Shown piece by piece: positions 9,222 to 18,620 of a stretch of 64,000 bases of DNA. Position 1 is the first letter of the stretch, and each line of letters starts with the position of its first letter. The translations under genes and the position numbers were made by a program. Below the pieces are notes generated by a model that was not told the origin of the DNA, did not search any database, and saw nothing but the letters and a program-made list of their open reading frames with translations. This DNA comes from an uncultured Alphaproteobacteria bacterium (lineage in GTDB: Bacteria > Pseudomonadota > Alphaproteobacteria > HIMB59): positions 1-64,000 of the forward strand of contig CACKFO010000004.1 in assembly GCA_902599405.1 (NCBI GenBank), written 5' to 3'.

Positions 9222-9756
9222 GCTCTTTTATTTTTAAAAAAGCGTATTTTGTAACAATATTTTGTGTTTTATTTGTTTTTAAAATTTCTAAAATTTGTTT
9301 TTTTTTCATCGGGATTATCTTTATATATTCTCCCTCATTAGGATTTATAATTTTAAAGTTTGTAATTCTAGGTACGTATGCAAGATATATATCAGTTATT
9401 TCTTCTAAAATATCTGGAGCAATAATGAGTGACTCCAACTTTTTTACCGAAATAGGTTTGACTCCAAGTTCCTCTTTGATTTCTCTAATAATAGCCTGTC
9501 TACTTGACTCTTTATTTTTAATCCCACCTGCTACTATTTCTAGAGGGTAGGGTGAAAATTTATTAAAAAAATAATTTGGTCTCATCTGTCTTATGAAATA
9601 AAAAACTTGATCTTGTTTGTTAAAACAAATGGCTGAGACACTATTTCCATTATAAATGTAGTTTTCTCTTATCTCTTTAAAATCAAGTTTATTAGTATAT
9701 TTAATAAATAATTCATAAATATTTTTATAAATCTTCCTCCTCTTAATATTTGTCAT
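9211..9756 (-). CDS. Nudix hydrolase, ADP-ribose pyrophosphatase-like
   Basis: 181 residues. A complete Nudix box, G-x5-E-x7-R-E-x2-E-E-L-G-V, is visible around residues 78-100 (AGGIKNKESS then REIKEELGV). The position of the box after a four-strand N-terminal region resembles ADP-ribose/sugar-nucleotide pyrophosphatases. Convergent with the dehydrogenase gene (11-base overlap) and divergent from etfB with only about 50 bases between the start codons. The substrate is not identifiable. It is more AT-rich than its neighbours, which may only reflect low expression. Confidence 0.8.
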   Translation of the reverse strand: MTNIKRRKIYKNIYELFIKYTNKLDFKEIRENYIYNGNSVSAICFNKQDQVFYFIRQMRPNYFFNKFSPYPLEIVAGGIKNKESSRQAIIREIKEELGVKPISVKKLESLIIAPDILEEITDIYLAYVPRITNFKIINPNEGEYIKIIPMKKKQILEILKTNKTQNIVTKYAFLKIKELKI

Positions 9757-9808
9757 AGTTTTTGGATCTTGTAAGTTGTTTAACTTAGTTTATTTTATTG
9801 AAATTCAA

Positions 9809-10558
9809 ATGAAAGTTTTAGTTGCTGTCAAAAGAGTCGTTGATTACAAAGTGCAGATTAGAGTAAAAAGCGACAATAGTGGAGTAGAAACACAAAATGT
9901 TAAAATGTCTGTTAATCCACCAGATGAAAATGCCATTGAAGAGGCAGTAAAGCTTAAGGAACAGGGTCTTGCGAATGAGATAATATCTGTATCTATTGGA
10001 GATGATAAATCCCAAGATGTTTTAAGAACATCCATGGCTATGGGAATTGATAGATCTATATTGGTCAAAAGTCAAAACACATTAGAGCCATTAGCAGTTG
10101 CTAAAACACTAAAAATAATAATTGATAAAGAAAAACCAGATCTCGTTTTAATGGGTAAACAAGCTATCGATGATGATTCAAATCAAACAGGTCAGATTTT
10201 ATCTGCATTATTAAATTGGCCACAAGGATGTTTTATTTCAAATTTAAAAATTGAAAATAATAAAGTTTTTATATCAAGGGAGATAGATGAAGGTATTGAA
10301 AACCTAGAAACTTCACTTCCAGCTGTTTTAACATGTGATTTAAGATTAAACACACCAAGGTTTGCCTCTCTTCCAAATATAATGAAGGCTAAAAAAAAAC
10401 CTCTTGAGACAATTGATATTGACACTCTTGGAATTGATACATCATCAAAAATTAAAACTTTAAAAGTAATTGATCCTCCAAAAAGAAAAGCAGGGATTAT
10501 GGTCAATGATGTTAAAGAATTAGTTCAAAAACTAAAATACGAGGCAAAAGTAATTTAA
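9809..10558 (+). CDS. etfB: Electron transfer flavoprotein, beta subunit
   Basis: 249 residues from the ATG at 9809, whose product begins MKVLVAVKRVVDYKV exactly as EtfB does; a TTG 33 bases upstream is open but adds an unlikely hydrophobic extension. The adenine-nucleotide-binding domain is complete (VNPPDENAIEEAVKLKE near 37, DDKSQDVLRTSMAMG near 69). With EtfA it forms the soluble FAD/AMP heterodimer carrying electrons from flavoprotein dehydrogenases to ETF-QO. etfA begins on the next base after its stop. Confidence 0.95.
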   Translation: MKVLVAVKRVVDYKVQIRVKSDNSGVETQNVKMSVNPPDENAIEEAVKLKEQGLANEIISVSIGDDKSQDVLRTSMAMGIDRSILVKSQNTLEPLAVAKTLKIIIDKEKPDLVLMGKQAIDDDSNQTGQILSALLNWPQGCFISNLKIENNKVFISREIDEGIENLETSLPAVLTCDLRLNTPRFASLPNIMKAKKKPLETIDIDTLGIDTSSKIKTLKVIDPPKRKAGIMVNDVKELVQKLKYEAKVI

Positions 10559-11512
10559 ATGTCTGTACTTGTAGTAGCGGAACATGATAACAAAAATTTA
10601 AAATCATCAACTCTTAATACTATTAGTGCTGCCAAAAAATTAAGCGAAGATATTCATCTTTTAATTTTAGGTAATAAAATTGAAGATCTTGCTAAAAGTT
10701 CAAAATCAATACAGTTAGTTAAAAAAGTAATTATTTGTGATCATGAGAAATTAGAAAATCAAATACCAGAATTATCATCTCCTATAATTTCTAATTTAGC
10801 TGAAAACTATTCACACATTTTAGCACCTTCTAGTACATTTGGAAAAAATCTGCTACCTAGAGTATCTGCTCTGTTAGATGTCACACAAATAAGCGATATC
10901 ATAGGTATAGAGTCCCAAGATACTTTTATCAGACCTATTTATGCGGGAAACGCTATTTCTTATGTTCAGACTGATCAAAAAATTAATTTAATGACTGTCA
11001 GACCCACTTCTTTTGAAAAATGTGAAGAAACAGGGGGTGATGCTGCTGTAGAAAATATTTCTTTCATCGACTCAGAGGTTAAAACAACATTTGTAAGTAG
11101 AGAAGTATCAAAGAGTGACAGACCTGAATTGGGTAATGCTCGGGTAGTTGTATCTGGTGGTAGAGGACTTGAAAACTCTGATAATTTTAAATTATTATAT
11201 GATTTAGCTGATAAACTTAATGCTGCTGTTGGAGCTTCGAGGGCTGCTGTTGACTCAGGATACATTGGCAATGAATATCAAGTTGGTCAAACTGGTAAAA
11301 TGGTTGCTCCTGAGCTTTATATTGCCGTAGGTATATCCGGTGCAATACAGCATTTAGCGGGTATGAAAGAAAGTAAAGTCATAGTCGCTATTAATAAGGA
11401 TTTAGAGGCACCGATATTTAATATAGCTGACTACGGACTTTCTTCTGATTTATTTCAAGCAATACCTGAAATTATTAAAGAGTTAGATCTACTTAATCAG
11501 ATAGAATCGTAA
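10559..11512 (+). CDS. etfA: Electron transfer flavoprotein, alpha subunit
   Basis: 317 residues, normal for EtfA. The C-terminal FAD domain is clear: VVVSGGRGL near residue 197, [13 protein letters not shown] near residue 223, [16 protein letters not shown] near residue 241 and [12 protein letters not shown] near residue 258. It follows etfB without a gap. Together they serve the dimethylglycine dehydrogenase and the acyl-CoA dehydrogenase on either side; this link is inferred from family biochemistry and position. Confidence 0.96.
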   Translation: MSVLVVAEHDNKNLKSSTLNTISAAKKLSEDIHLLILGNKIEDLAKSSKSIQLVKKVIICDHEKLENQIPELSSPIISNLAENYSHILAPSSTFGKNLLPRVSALLDVTQISDIIGIESQDTFIRPIYAGNAISYVQTDQKINLMTVRPTSFEKCEETGGDAAVENISFIDSEVKTTFVSREVSKSDRPELGNARVVVSGGRGLENSDNFKLLYDLADKLNAAVGASRAAVDSGYIGNEYQVGQTGKMVAPELYIAVGISGAIQHLAGMKESKVIVAINKDLEAPIFNIADYGLSSDLFQAIPEIIKELDLLNQIES

Positions 11513-11534
11513 TATTTAATATATAATCAACATT

Positions 11535-13172
11535 ATGAGCGAAGTGCAGAGAGAAGAATTAAATTACGATGTAGTAATAGTTGGAGCTGGTCCAGCTGGT
11601 TTATCAACAGCAATTAAACTAAAACAACTCGATACGAATTTGTCTATTTGTGTACTAGAAAAAGCATCTGAAGTCGGTGCTCATATTTTAAGTGGTAATG
11701 TTTTTGAAACTAAGGCTTTAGATGAACTCATTCCAAATTGGAAAGAACTTAATAGTCCAATCAATACATCAGTAACATCAGAAGATTTTTTATTTTATAC
11801 AAAAACTAAAAGTATGAAGGTGCCAAACCTTTTTTTACCAAATGTTATAAAAAATCATGGAAACTACATTATTAGCTTATCTAATCTTTGCAAATGGTTA
11901 GGTGAATTTGCCGAAAACTTAGGAGTAGAGATCTTTCCAGGATTCGCAGCTAGTAAATTACTTTATGATAACGATCAAAAGGTTATTGGTGTTCAAACAG
12001 GTGATATGGGTTTAGACAAAAATTTTAAACCTAAAGATAATTATGAACCTGGGATTAATATTAAAGGTAAAGTTACAGTTTTATCAGAGGGATGTAGAGG
12101 TCACCTGGGAAAAGAGGTTCTAAAAAAATTTAATTTAGACTCCAACAACAAATCTCCTCAACAATACGGTATAGGATTTAAAGAAATTTGGGAGATCAAC
12201 TCTGAAAATCACCAACTTGGTAAAGTTTCACATAGTGTGGGATGGCCTCTTGAAAGTGATACATATGGAGGTAGTTTTTGTTACCATGCTGAAAATAATC
12301 AAATATACCTAGGTTACGTAATCGGTTTGGATTATAAGAATCCATACCTTTCTCCTTATGATGAATTTCAACAGTTTAAAACTCACCCTGATATCAAAAA
12401 ATTATTAGAAGGTGGTAAAAGAATTTCTTATGGAGCAAGAGCCCTAATAGAGGGAGGATTGCAGAGCCTTCCACAAATGTATATGCCTGGGGCATTATTG
12501 ATAGGATGTGATGCAGGCACTCTAAATATGCCAAAAATTAAAGGATCACATACCGCAATGAAAAGTGGAATAATTGCTGCAGAAGTCATCAATGATCACA
12601 TAAATAGCAATAAAGAACTGTCAGAGTATGAGTCAAAATTCAAAAACTCATGGGTATATGAGGAATTATACAAAGCAAGAAATGTAAAGCCCAGTTTTCA
12701 ATGGGGCCTGATACCTGCAATGATTTTTACTGGATTAGATCAAAAAATATTTGGAGGTAAACTTCCTTTTACCCTTCAACATAAGCACGCTGATCATGAA
12801 TCTTTGATCCCAGCTAAAAAAGCAAAAAAAATTACCTATCCTAAATATGATGGTGTTATTACTTTTGATAAACCCAGTTCAGTTTATCTATCAGGAACTA
12901 ATCACGCAGATGATCAACCTAACCATTTGTTACTTAATGATAAAGATCTTTCAACTAATTTTACTATTGAAAAATACGACGAACCTGCCCAAAGGTATTG
13001 CCCCGCAGGCGTGTATGAAGTTGAATTTGATAATGACCTCCAGAAAAAAGTTTTAAAAATTAATTCTCAAAATTGTATTCATTGTAAGACATGCGATATT
13101 AAAGAACCTTCTCAAAATATTGAGTGGGTAACTCCTGAGGGTGGGGGTGGACCTATTTACTCTGGGACCTAA
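11535..13172 (+). CDS. Electron transfer flavoprotein-ubiquinone oxidoreductase
   Basis: 545 residues. N-terminal FAD site VGAGPAGLSTAIKL near residues 16-29, internal EGCRGHLGK, membrane-associated quinone-binding middle region, and a C-terminal 4Fe-4S domain with Cys residues in YCPAGVYEV and NCIHCKTCDIK, ending in GGGGPIYSG as in mitochondrial ETF-QO. It delivers electrons from reduced ETF to the ubiquinone pool at the inner membrane. It starts 22 bases after etfA, so all three form one operon. Its stop overlaps the convergent gene by 4 bases. Confidence 0.96.
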   Translation: MSEVQREELNYDVVIVGAGPAGLSTAIKLKQLDTNLSICVLEKASEVGAHILSGNVFETKALDELIPNWKELNSPINTSVTSEDFLFYTKTKSMKVPNLFLPNVIKNHGNYIISLSNLCKWLGEFAENLGVEIFPGFAASKLLYDNDQKVIGVQTGDMGLDKNFKPKDNYEPGINIKGKVTVLSEGCRGHLGKEVLKKFNLDSNNKSPQQYGIGFKEIWEINSENHQLGKVSHSVGWPLESDTYGGSFCYHAENNQIYLGYVIGLDYKNPYLSPYDEFQQFKTHPDIKKLLEGGKRISYGARALIEGGLQSLPQMYMPGALLIGCDAGTLNMPKIKGSHTAMKSGIIAAEVINDHINSNKELSEYESKFKNSWVYEELYKARNVKPSFQWGLIPAMIFTGLDQKIFGGKLPFTLQHKHADHESLIPAKKAKKITYPKYDGVITFDKPSSVYLSGTNHADDQPNHLLLNDKDLSTNFTIEKYDEPAQRYCPAGVYEVEFDNDLQKKVLKINSQNCIHCKTCDIKEPSQNIEWVTPEGGGGPIYSGT

Positions 13173-13660
13173 TTAAAGTCGTATTCAAAGTTTTGCGAAG
13201 TTGCATTGATATTTACTAATTTAGCACCATGCTTTATATGAAAATGTGTTGCAATAGGTGTCAAAGGAGAAAGTGTGATAAAGCGATCTATATTTTTCAT
13301 CTCATCTTTAACAAGCTTTTTTGTTGTAAAAATAGTTTGTTTACCTGCTCCTCTTTTTCTTGACCAAACAGTATAGGCTACAGCAATGTTTGCGTTTTTT
13401 TCATGAAAAGCATTTTTGCTCATTAAGTCTAATTCTTTAATTGTTTGTGGTACATCGTTACAGAATGCTAGACAAATAAAACCTTCTACATCTTCATTAG
13501 ATTTTAATCCATAAATTTTGCGGCCATACGAGGTGCGAAATTCATTGTCAATGTCTGGTCTGATTGGATCTTCGCTGGTATCCACTGAGTCTAGCTCAAC
13601 TAATTCTGCCTTTGAAAGCCAACTAAAAAAATTACTTAATTTATTTTTGAATTTTTCCAA
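13169..13660 (-). CDS. Uncharacterised protein, possibly GNAT/MCD-C-terminal-like
   Basis: 163 residues with no domain I can name firmly. The middle (GFICLAFCNDVP, then AVAYTVWSRKRGAGKQ) and the C-terminal RFITLSPLTPIATHFHIKHGAK resemble the acetyltransferase-like core of malonyl-CoA decarboxylase (the TLSP segment), so an acyl-CoA-binding role is possible. It follows the acyl-CoA dehydrogenase gene by one base and is surely in its operon, which supports a CoA-related job. The first 50 residues are variable and acidic. Function is inference only. Confidence 0.6.
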   Translation of the reverse strand: MEKFKNKLSNFFSWLSKAELVELDSVDTSEDPIRPDIDNEFRTSYGRKIYGLKSNEDVEGFICLAFCNDVPQTIKELDLMSKNAFHEKNANIAVAYTVWSRKRGAGKQTIFTTKKLVKDEMKNIDRFITLSPLTPIATHFHIKHGAKLVNINATSQNFEYDFN

Positions 13661-13661
13661 A

Positions 13662-15425
13662 TTACAACCATTGATGTTTCATAGCTAAAACATCTTCATC
13701 GCCATGTAAAATTATGGAAGCTAAACTATCAATTTTAGGCAAAATACTTGATACATAAATACTTGATGTAGCTATTTTTGCATCCAGAAATTCATTATCA
13801 ATTTCGCCTTTATCTTTTAGTTCGAGTGATTTTTTGGCAGTTTTAATCATCATCCAACCCCCAAAAATATAACCTAACATCATTAAATAATTAACACTCG
13901 ATACAGCAGGTCTTTTTTTATTGTTAGAAGTAGAAACAATGTGCTCAACAACTTTTTTTGCAGAGTCAATTGAGCTATCCATTTTTTTACATAACTCTTG
14001 TAATCGATCTGAACTCGCAGATCCTTCTGTATCGGTTTTAATTTCATCAATTAATTCTAATATGCTTTTACCATTGTCTCGAAGCGTCTTCCTAAAAACT
14101 AAATCATTTGCTTGAATTGCAGTGGTGCCCTCGTATATAGGGAGAATTCTAGCATCTCTATAATGTTGTGCGATTCCTGTTTCTTCAATAAAACCCATGC
14201 CACCATGAATTTGAATAGCATTTGATGTAATCTCTAGTGATCTTTCAGTCAACCACCCTTTAATAATAGGTATCATTAAAGATGATTTTGTTTCCCAATA
14301 TTCACTCTCTTCTGACTTAGTCATATCCAAAGCAAAAGCTCCATAAATTGCAAGAGCTCTCATAGCTTCTATTTCTGATTTCATAGTTGAGGATAATCGA
14401 AGCACATCTGGGTGATGAATAATAGGATCACCTTTCTGACCATCAATCGGAACTCCTTGAACTCTATCAAACGCATACATTTTAGATTGTTGATAAGCTC
14501 TTTCAGAAACAGCAAGTCCCTGAACTCCAACTGAGAACCTTGCATGGTTCATCATTTCGAACATTATATTTAAACCCTGATTTTCTTCTCCAACCAAATA
14601 ACCAATAGCTCCATCCTTTTCACCAAACTGTAAAACTGCAGTAGGAGAGCCTTTGACACCAAGTTTTTTTTCAATAGACAAACAGGTTACATCATTTTTT
14701 TTGCCGATACTGCCGTCATCATTTGGAATAAATTTAGGTACAAGAAAAACAGAAATACCTTTATTACCCTCTGGCGCTTCAGGTGTTCTGGCTAAAACCA
14801 AATGAATAATATTCTCAGATAAATCATGTTCCCCGTAGGTAATATAAATTTTTTGTCCATAAATTTTATAATGACCATTTTCTTTAATAGCTTTAGTTTT
14901 AATCGTAGACAGGTCTGTTCCCGATTGTGGTTCAGTTAAATTCATCGTACCTGTCCAATGACCTGATGCTAATTTTGGTATATAAAAGCTTTTTTGATCT
15001 TCTGATGCTGATTTTTGCAACGCATATATCAAACCTTGTGTTAATAGGTGGCAAAGCGCCAATGACATATTAGAACTATGCCAAATCTCATTAACAGCGG
15101 CAGATAAAGTTACTGGTATCTGTTGACCACCAAATTTTTCTTTGGCCTCTAAGCCAAACCACCCACCATCTCTTAAACTCTCATAAGCCTCTTTGTAGCC
15201 TTTAGGAGTTACGACTTCACCAGTATCGAGTCTTTTTGAGCCCTCATGGTCTCCTGAAAGGTTACAAGGGTCTAACACTTCAGAAGCTATTTTTCCTGCC
15301 TCTTCAAGAACAGCTTCAACTAAATCATCAGAAAATTCAGAATAATCACTAACTTTATTTAGTTTGCCTAAATCTATAAGATTTTTAATTACAAAATTTA
15401 AATCTTTAATTGGAGCTTCGTACAT
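13662..15425 (-). CDS. Acyl-CoA dehydrogenase, DmdC-type
   Basis: 587 residues, longer than ordinary acyl-CoA dehydrogenases because of a C-terminal extension; length and N-terminus match the subgroup that contains DmdC, the 3-methylmercaptopropionyl-CoA dehydrogenase of DMSP degraders. Visible family motifs: GTMNLTEPQSGTDLS near residue 155, GQKIYITYGEHD near residue 191 and QIHGGMGFIEETGIAQHYRDARI near residue 418 (split here as IHGGMGF and YRDARI), with a flavin/substrate-binding pocket. It would pass electrons to the convergent ETF/ETF-QO genes. The subgroup also includes enzymes for other short or branched acyl-CoAs, so the MMPA-CoA role is unproven. No dmdB or dmdD is visible here. Confidence 0.75.
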   Translation of the reverse strand: MYEAPIKDLNFVIKNLIDLGKLNKVSDYSEFSDDLVEAVLEEAGKIASEVLDPCNLSGDHEGSKRLDTGEVVTPKGYKEAYESLRDGGWFGLEAKEKFGGQQIPVTLSAAVNEIWHSSNMSLALCHLLTQGLIYALQKSASEDQKSFYIPKLASGHWTGTMNLTEPQSGTDLSTIKTKAIKENGHYKIYGQKIYITYGEHDLSENIIHLVLARTPEAPEGNKGISVFLVPKFIPNDDGSIGKKNDVTCLSIEKKLGVKGSPTAVLQFGEKDGAIGYLVGEENQGLNIMFEMMNHARFSVGVQGLAVSERAYQQSKMYAFDRVQGVPIDGQKGDPIIHHPDVLRLSSTMKSEIEAMRALAIYGAFALDMTKSEESEYWETKSSLMIPIIKGWLTERSLEITSNAIQIHGGMGFIEETGIAQHYRDARILPIYEGTTAIQANDLVFRKTLRDNGKSILELIDEIKTDTEGSASSDRLQELCKKMDSSIDSAKKVVEHIVSTSNNKKRPAVSSVNYLMMLGYIFGGWMMIKTAKKSLELKDKGEIDNEFLDAKIATSSIYVSSILPKIDSLASIILHGDEDVLAMKHQWL

Positions 15426-15428
15426 GAC

Positions 15429-16517
15429 TTATATATATACTTTTCTTAAGTTCCTGCCTAAAGAAATTAAAATCTCGTGTTCATTAGTCCCAGTTTCATA
15501 TGCAATTCTCTCATATCGTTGATTACTTCCAATTATTTCGACAGGTTTGCCAAGATACAATTTGCTATTAGGAACTTTCGACACATCAATCGTGATCAAG
15601 TCCATTGAAACTCTTCCTAAAATTTTACATTGAAATTTATCTATATAAACAGATGCTTTATTACTTCCGCTTCTAAGAAATCCATCAGAGTAACCAAAAT
15701 CTATTGTTGCAACTTTTAAGTCTCTTTTAAGTTTATAAGTTTGGCTGTAGCCAATTGAATTTCCTTTTCTGACATTTTGAACTTGTAATATAGGTGAGTA
15801 AATACTCATAACCTGTCTTAAGTTAAATCTTTTTTTATAGAAAGGATTAATTCCGTATAAACTTTTTCCAGGTCTTACATAATTTAAATGATATTGCTTT
15901 CCTAAAAAAATCCCAGATGAATTAGCAATACTTAAAGGTAAATTAAAATTTTTATTTAGGTCAATAAGTTTATTTAATTGTTTACTTGACTCATTTTTTT
16001 TTAAATCATCTGCAGAAGATAAGTGAGACATTAAAAAGATAATATTTTTTTTATCGATTAAATTTGAATATTTTTCAAGCTCGCTTGCATGAAATCCAAG
16101 ACGATTCATTCCAGTATCAATATGTAAAACGTACTTAAGTTTTTGTGAAGTTTTTAATAAAGATAATTGATCGACATTATTAATAATTGGAATTATTTTA
16201 TGCTTTTTTATTTCTTTTAAATCATTGTTTGAAATCACACCTGATAACAAGTAAATATTTATATTCTTAAAATTTTCTCTCAGCTTGATAGCATCATCTA
16301 ACCTAGCAACATAAAAATCTTTACACTTATTCTTTTTTAATATTTCACAACATTCCAAAAGGCCGTGCCCATACCCATCACCTTTTATTACACTTATAAT
16401 CCTTGATTTACCTGAGAACTTATCGATTTGCCTGTAATTATGCGACAGATTTTCTTTACTCACAAAAATCATTTTTTTATTGATTTTTTGGTTTTTTTTA
16501 AAGACTAGTTGTTTCAT
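15429..16517 (-). CDS. alr: Alanine racemase
   Basis: 362 residues, PLP-dependent interconversion of L- and D-alanine for peptidoglycan. The PLP lysine is in VIKGDGYGHG (Lys45, replacing the usual VKANAYGHG), the catalytic Tyr region is SIGYSQTYK, and LGRVSMDLITIDVS and ATIDFGYSDG are typical. The first 15 residues are lysine-rich and atypical, so the true start may be the internal ATG at 16472. It ends 3 bases before the acyl-CoA dehydrogenase start. The upstream ATG overlaps a partial palindrome shared with other promoters in the window. Confidence 0.9.
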   Translation of the reverse strand: MKQLVFKKNQKINKKMIFVSKENLSHNYRQIDKFSGKSRIISVIKGDGYGHGLLECCEILKKNKCKDFYVARLDDAIKLRENFKNINIYLLSGVISNNDLKEIKKHKIIPIINNVDQLSLLKTSQKLKYVLHIDTGMNRLGFHASELEKYSNLIDKKNIIFLMSHLSSADDLKKNESSKQLNKLIDLNKNFNLPLSIANSSGIFLGKQYHLNYVRPGKSLYGINPFYKKRFNLRQVMSIYSPILQVQNVRKGNSIGYSQTYKLKRDLKVATIDFGYSDGFLRSGSNKASVYIDKFQCKILGRVSMDLITIDVSKVPNSKLYLGKPVEIIGSNQRYERIAYETGTNEHEILISLGRNLRKVYI

Positions 16518-16528
16518 ATTATGGATTT
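16510..16528. promoter_or_regulatory. Partial copy of the IclR-type operator, between alr and proX
   Basis: The first 16 bases, TGTTTCATATTATGGA, are identical to the palindrome at 25838, but the right arm ends TTT instead of ACA. It lies 70 bases upstream of the proX start, a distance similar to that of the full sites to their genes, and covers the annotated alr start codon. Inference: a weaker site that ties the importer/tdm operon to the same regulator. Confidence 0.5.
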
Positions 16529-16597
16529 TAAGGCTTCAACCTTGTTGTCTTATGCCCTATATTACTTCTACTATTATAATAGATATAGGAGGAGTAA

Positions 16598-17539
16598 ATG
16601 AAAAAATTTATTTCATTATTTTACGCTCTAGTCCTGTTTGCTGGTTTTACAACTGTAGCAAAAGCAGCAGACCCGATTAGAATTCCAGTTTTAAACTGGT
16701 CAAGCCAAATCGTTATGGCTAACGTTATGGCACAAGCTTTTGAAGAGCTTGGTTATGATGTTGAATTAGTCCCTGCTGAGTCAGCAACAAGATATGAAGC
16801 TGTCAGAGTAGGTGAACTTCACGTTGCTCACGAAACTTGGGAGTCAACAATGGCTCTGCCTTTTTATGAAGCTATGGATAAAGGTGGATTAATTGATGCT
16901 GGAAGTCACGACCTTATTACTTTTGAAGAAATGGGTGTTCCTAACTGGGTAATCGAAGATGGATTATGTCCTGGTCTTCCAAGCTGGGAAGCACTTAAAT
17001 CTCCAGAGTGTGCAGCAAACTTTGCAACACCAGACTCTGAAGGTAAAGGTAGATGGTTAGAAGGTCCTTATGAGTGGCACACAGAAGTTATGCCTAACAG
17101 ACTTAAAGGTCTTGGTATAGATGATTTATGGATGGTAAAATTTGCAGGAACTGCAGATGCATTATGGGCTGAATTAGAAGCAGCTAAAAAAGAAGGAAGA
17201 GGCACAATTATCTTTAACTGGTCTCCAAACTTTACAGATGCAGCTGGTTTTACTTTCATTGAATTTCCTCCATACTTCGAGGGATGTAGACTAGAACAAG
17301 GTGGTTCTTTAGAGACTACTGGTTGTGGTTCTCCAAAAGGTTGGCTTAAAAAAGCTGCTCACATTAAGTTCCCAATCACTCATACATCTGCATATAAGTT
17401 CTATACAAAAATGGAATTTACAGCACCTAACATTGGTGAAATGGCAAACTACGTTGACAACGAAGGCATGACTCATGCTGAAGCTGCAACTGCATATATT
17501 GCAAATAATAGAGATCAAATCGATCTATTTATGAAGTAA
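16598..17539 (+). CDS. proX: Quaternary amine/TMAO ABC transporter, periplasmic binding protein
   Basis: 313 residues with a clear signal peptide (positive MKK, hydrophobic core, likely cut after AKA at residue 23). The mature part is an OpuAC/ProX fold, rich in Trp/Tyr (LNWSSQ, HETWEST, EWHTEV, FNWSP) that could build the aromatic cage for trimethylammonium compounds. It heads an operon with proV, proW and tdm, so TMAO is a good candidate ligand (as for TmoX of roseobacters), with glycine betaine or choline as alternatives. AGGAGG lies 6 bases before ATG and a TATAAT at 16575. A hairpin after the gene should keep its level above that of the other subunits. Confidence 0.88.
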   Translation: MKKFISLFYALVLFAGFTTVAKAADPIRIPVLNWSSQIVMANVMAQAFEELGYDVELVPAESATRYEAVRVGELHVAHETWESTMALPFYEAMDKGGLIDAGSHDLITFEEMGVPNWVIEDGLCPGLPSWEALKSPECAANFATPDSEGKGRWLEGPYEWHTEVMPNRLKGLGIDDLWMVKFAGTADALWAELEAAKKEGRGTIIFNWSPNFTDAAGFTFIEFPPYFEGCRLEQGGSLETTGCGSPKGWLKKAAHIKFPITHTSAYKFYTKMEFTAPNIGEMANYVDNEGMTHAEAATAYIANNRDQIDLFMK

Positions 17540-17552
17540 TATTTTCAATTTG

Positions 17553-17580
17553 AATTCCTCCCTCTTTTGAGGGGGGAATT
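17553..17580 (+). terminator. Strong hairpin between proX and proV (attenuator or RNA stabiliser)
   Basis: Twelve-base arms (17553-17564 and 17569-17580) pair fully with one G-U wobble around a TTTT loop, followed by an AT-rich tract with T runs. Such hairpins after the binding-protein gene of an ABC operon cause partial termination or protect the upstream mRNA, giving more binding protein than membrane subunits. ProV starts 26 bases later with its own TAGGAAAG. Confidence 0.75.
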
Positions 17581-17606
17581 AATTTTATTTTAGGAAAGAT
17601 TAATTT

Positions 17607-18620
17607 ATGTCACCAACTATTAGCTGTTCATCTGTCTATAAAATTTTTGGTAATAACGCTCAGACACTTTTATCTGAAAGTGGAGGGAATGTAGACGCCA
17701 AAAAATTTCAAGAAGCAGGGTGCATAGTTGGCGTTAACAATGCTTCTTTTGATGTAAACCAGGGAGAAATGCTTGTTGTTATGGGTCTCTCCGGATCAGG
17801 AAAATCAACATTACTAAGGTGTATATCTAGATTAACAGACGCAACTTCTGGTAAAATTTTAATTGATGGTGAGGATATTTGCTTAATGAATAATAAGCAA
17901 TTAATCGAATTAAGAAGAGAAAAGATGGGAATGGTATTTCAAAATTTCGCTCTTCTTCCACATAAAACAGTTTTAGAAAATATTGCTTTTCCGCTTCAAG
18001 TAAAAGGAGTCACTACTGAAAATAGTATTTATAAAGCACTTGAAATGGTTGAGCTTGTAGGCCTAAAGGGTAGAGAAAATTACTTTCCAAGAGAACTCTC
18101 TGGTGGACAGCAACAAAGAGTTGGAATTGCGCGGTCATTAGCAGTTGAACCTGATATTTGGTTTTTAGATGAGCCTTTCTCCGCGCTTGATCCTCTAATT
18201 AGAAAAGAAATGCAAGACGAGTTTTTGAGACTCCAGTCTGTTTTGAATAAAACAATTATGTTTGTCACTCATGACTTTGACGAAGCATTGAGGCTTGCTG
18301 ACAGAATAGCTATTATGAAAGATGGAATAATAGAACAATTAGATAAACCAGATAATATAGTTTTAAATCCTGCTACTGACTATGTTAGGAAATTTACTGA
18401 GGATGTCCCTCGTGAAAAAGTATTGAAGATAGAGTCAATCATGGATGCCTCTGATCCACATGCCTCCGGAGAAATAACTGTTAAAAAAGATGATATTATA
18501 GAAACCGTAGCAGAAAAAATTTTAAATAGTAAAGAAATTATTAAAGTTGTTGATGATAAAAATTCAGTAGTTGGCTCTATAAACCCTTCTAAAGTTATAA
18601 AAGTTTTATTCGGTGGATAA
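17607..18620 (+). CDS. proV: Quaternary amine ABC transporter, ATP-binding protein
   Basis: 337 residues. Walker A GLSGSGKST near residue 61, Q-loop FQNFALLPHKTV near residue 113, signature LSGGQQQR near residue 166, Walker B WFLDEPFSALD near residue 188 and the switch His in VTHDFDEA. An N-terminal extension and a short CBS-like C-terminal part (about 280-337) are typical of ProV/OpuAA, where the CBS region senses ionic strength; here only one CBS-like unit appears, so osmotic gating may be reduced. Overlaps proW by 8 bases. Confidence 0.93.
   Translation: MSPTISCSSVYKIFGNNAQTLLSESGGNVDAKKFQEAGCIVGVNNASFDVNQGEMLVVMGLSGSGKSTLLRCISRLTDATSGKILIDGEDICLMNNKQLIELRREKMGMVFQNFALLPHKTVLENIAFPLQVKGVTTENSIYKALEMVELVGLKGRENYFPRELSGGQQQRVGIARSLAVEPDIWFLDEPFSALDPLIRKEMQDEFLRLQSVLNKTIMFVTHDFDEALRLADRIAIMKDGIIEQLDKPDNIVLNPATDYVRKFTEDVPREKVLKIESIMDASDPHASGEITVKKDDIIETVAEKILNSKEIIKVVDDKNSVVGSINPSKVIKVLFGG

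Noticed and set aside
9776..9808. Upstream TTG start for etfB
   Set aside because: It adds 11 hydrophobic residues before the standard EtfB start MKVLVAVKR.
9818..11271. Several long minus-strand open frames inside etfB and etfA
   Set aside because: They lie wholly opposite clearly conserved genes, have no start signals or family motifs, and their composition (Leu/Ser/Phe-rich) is that of antisense frames.
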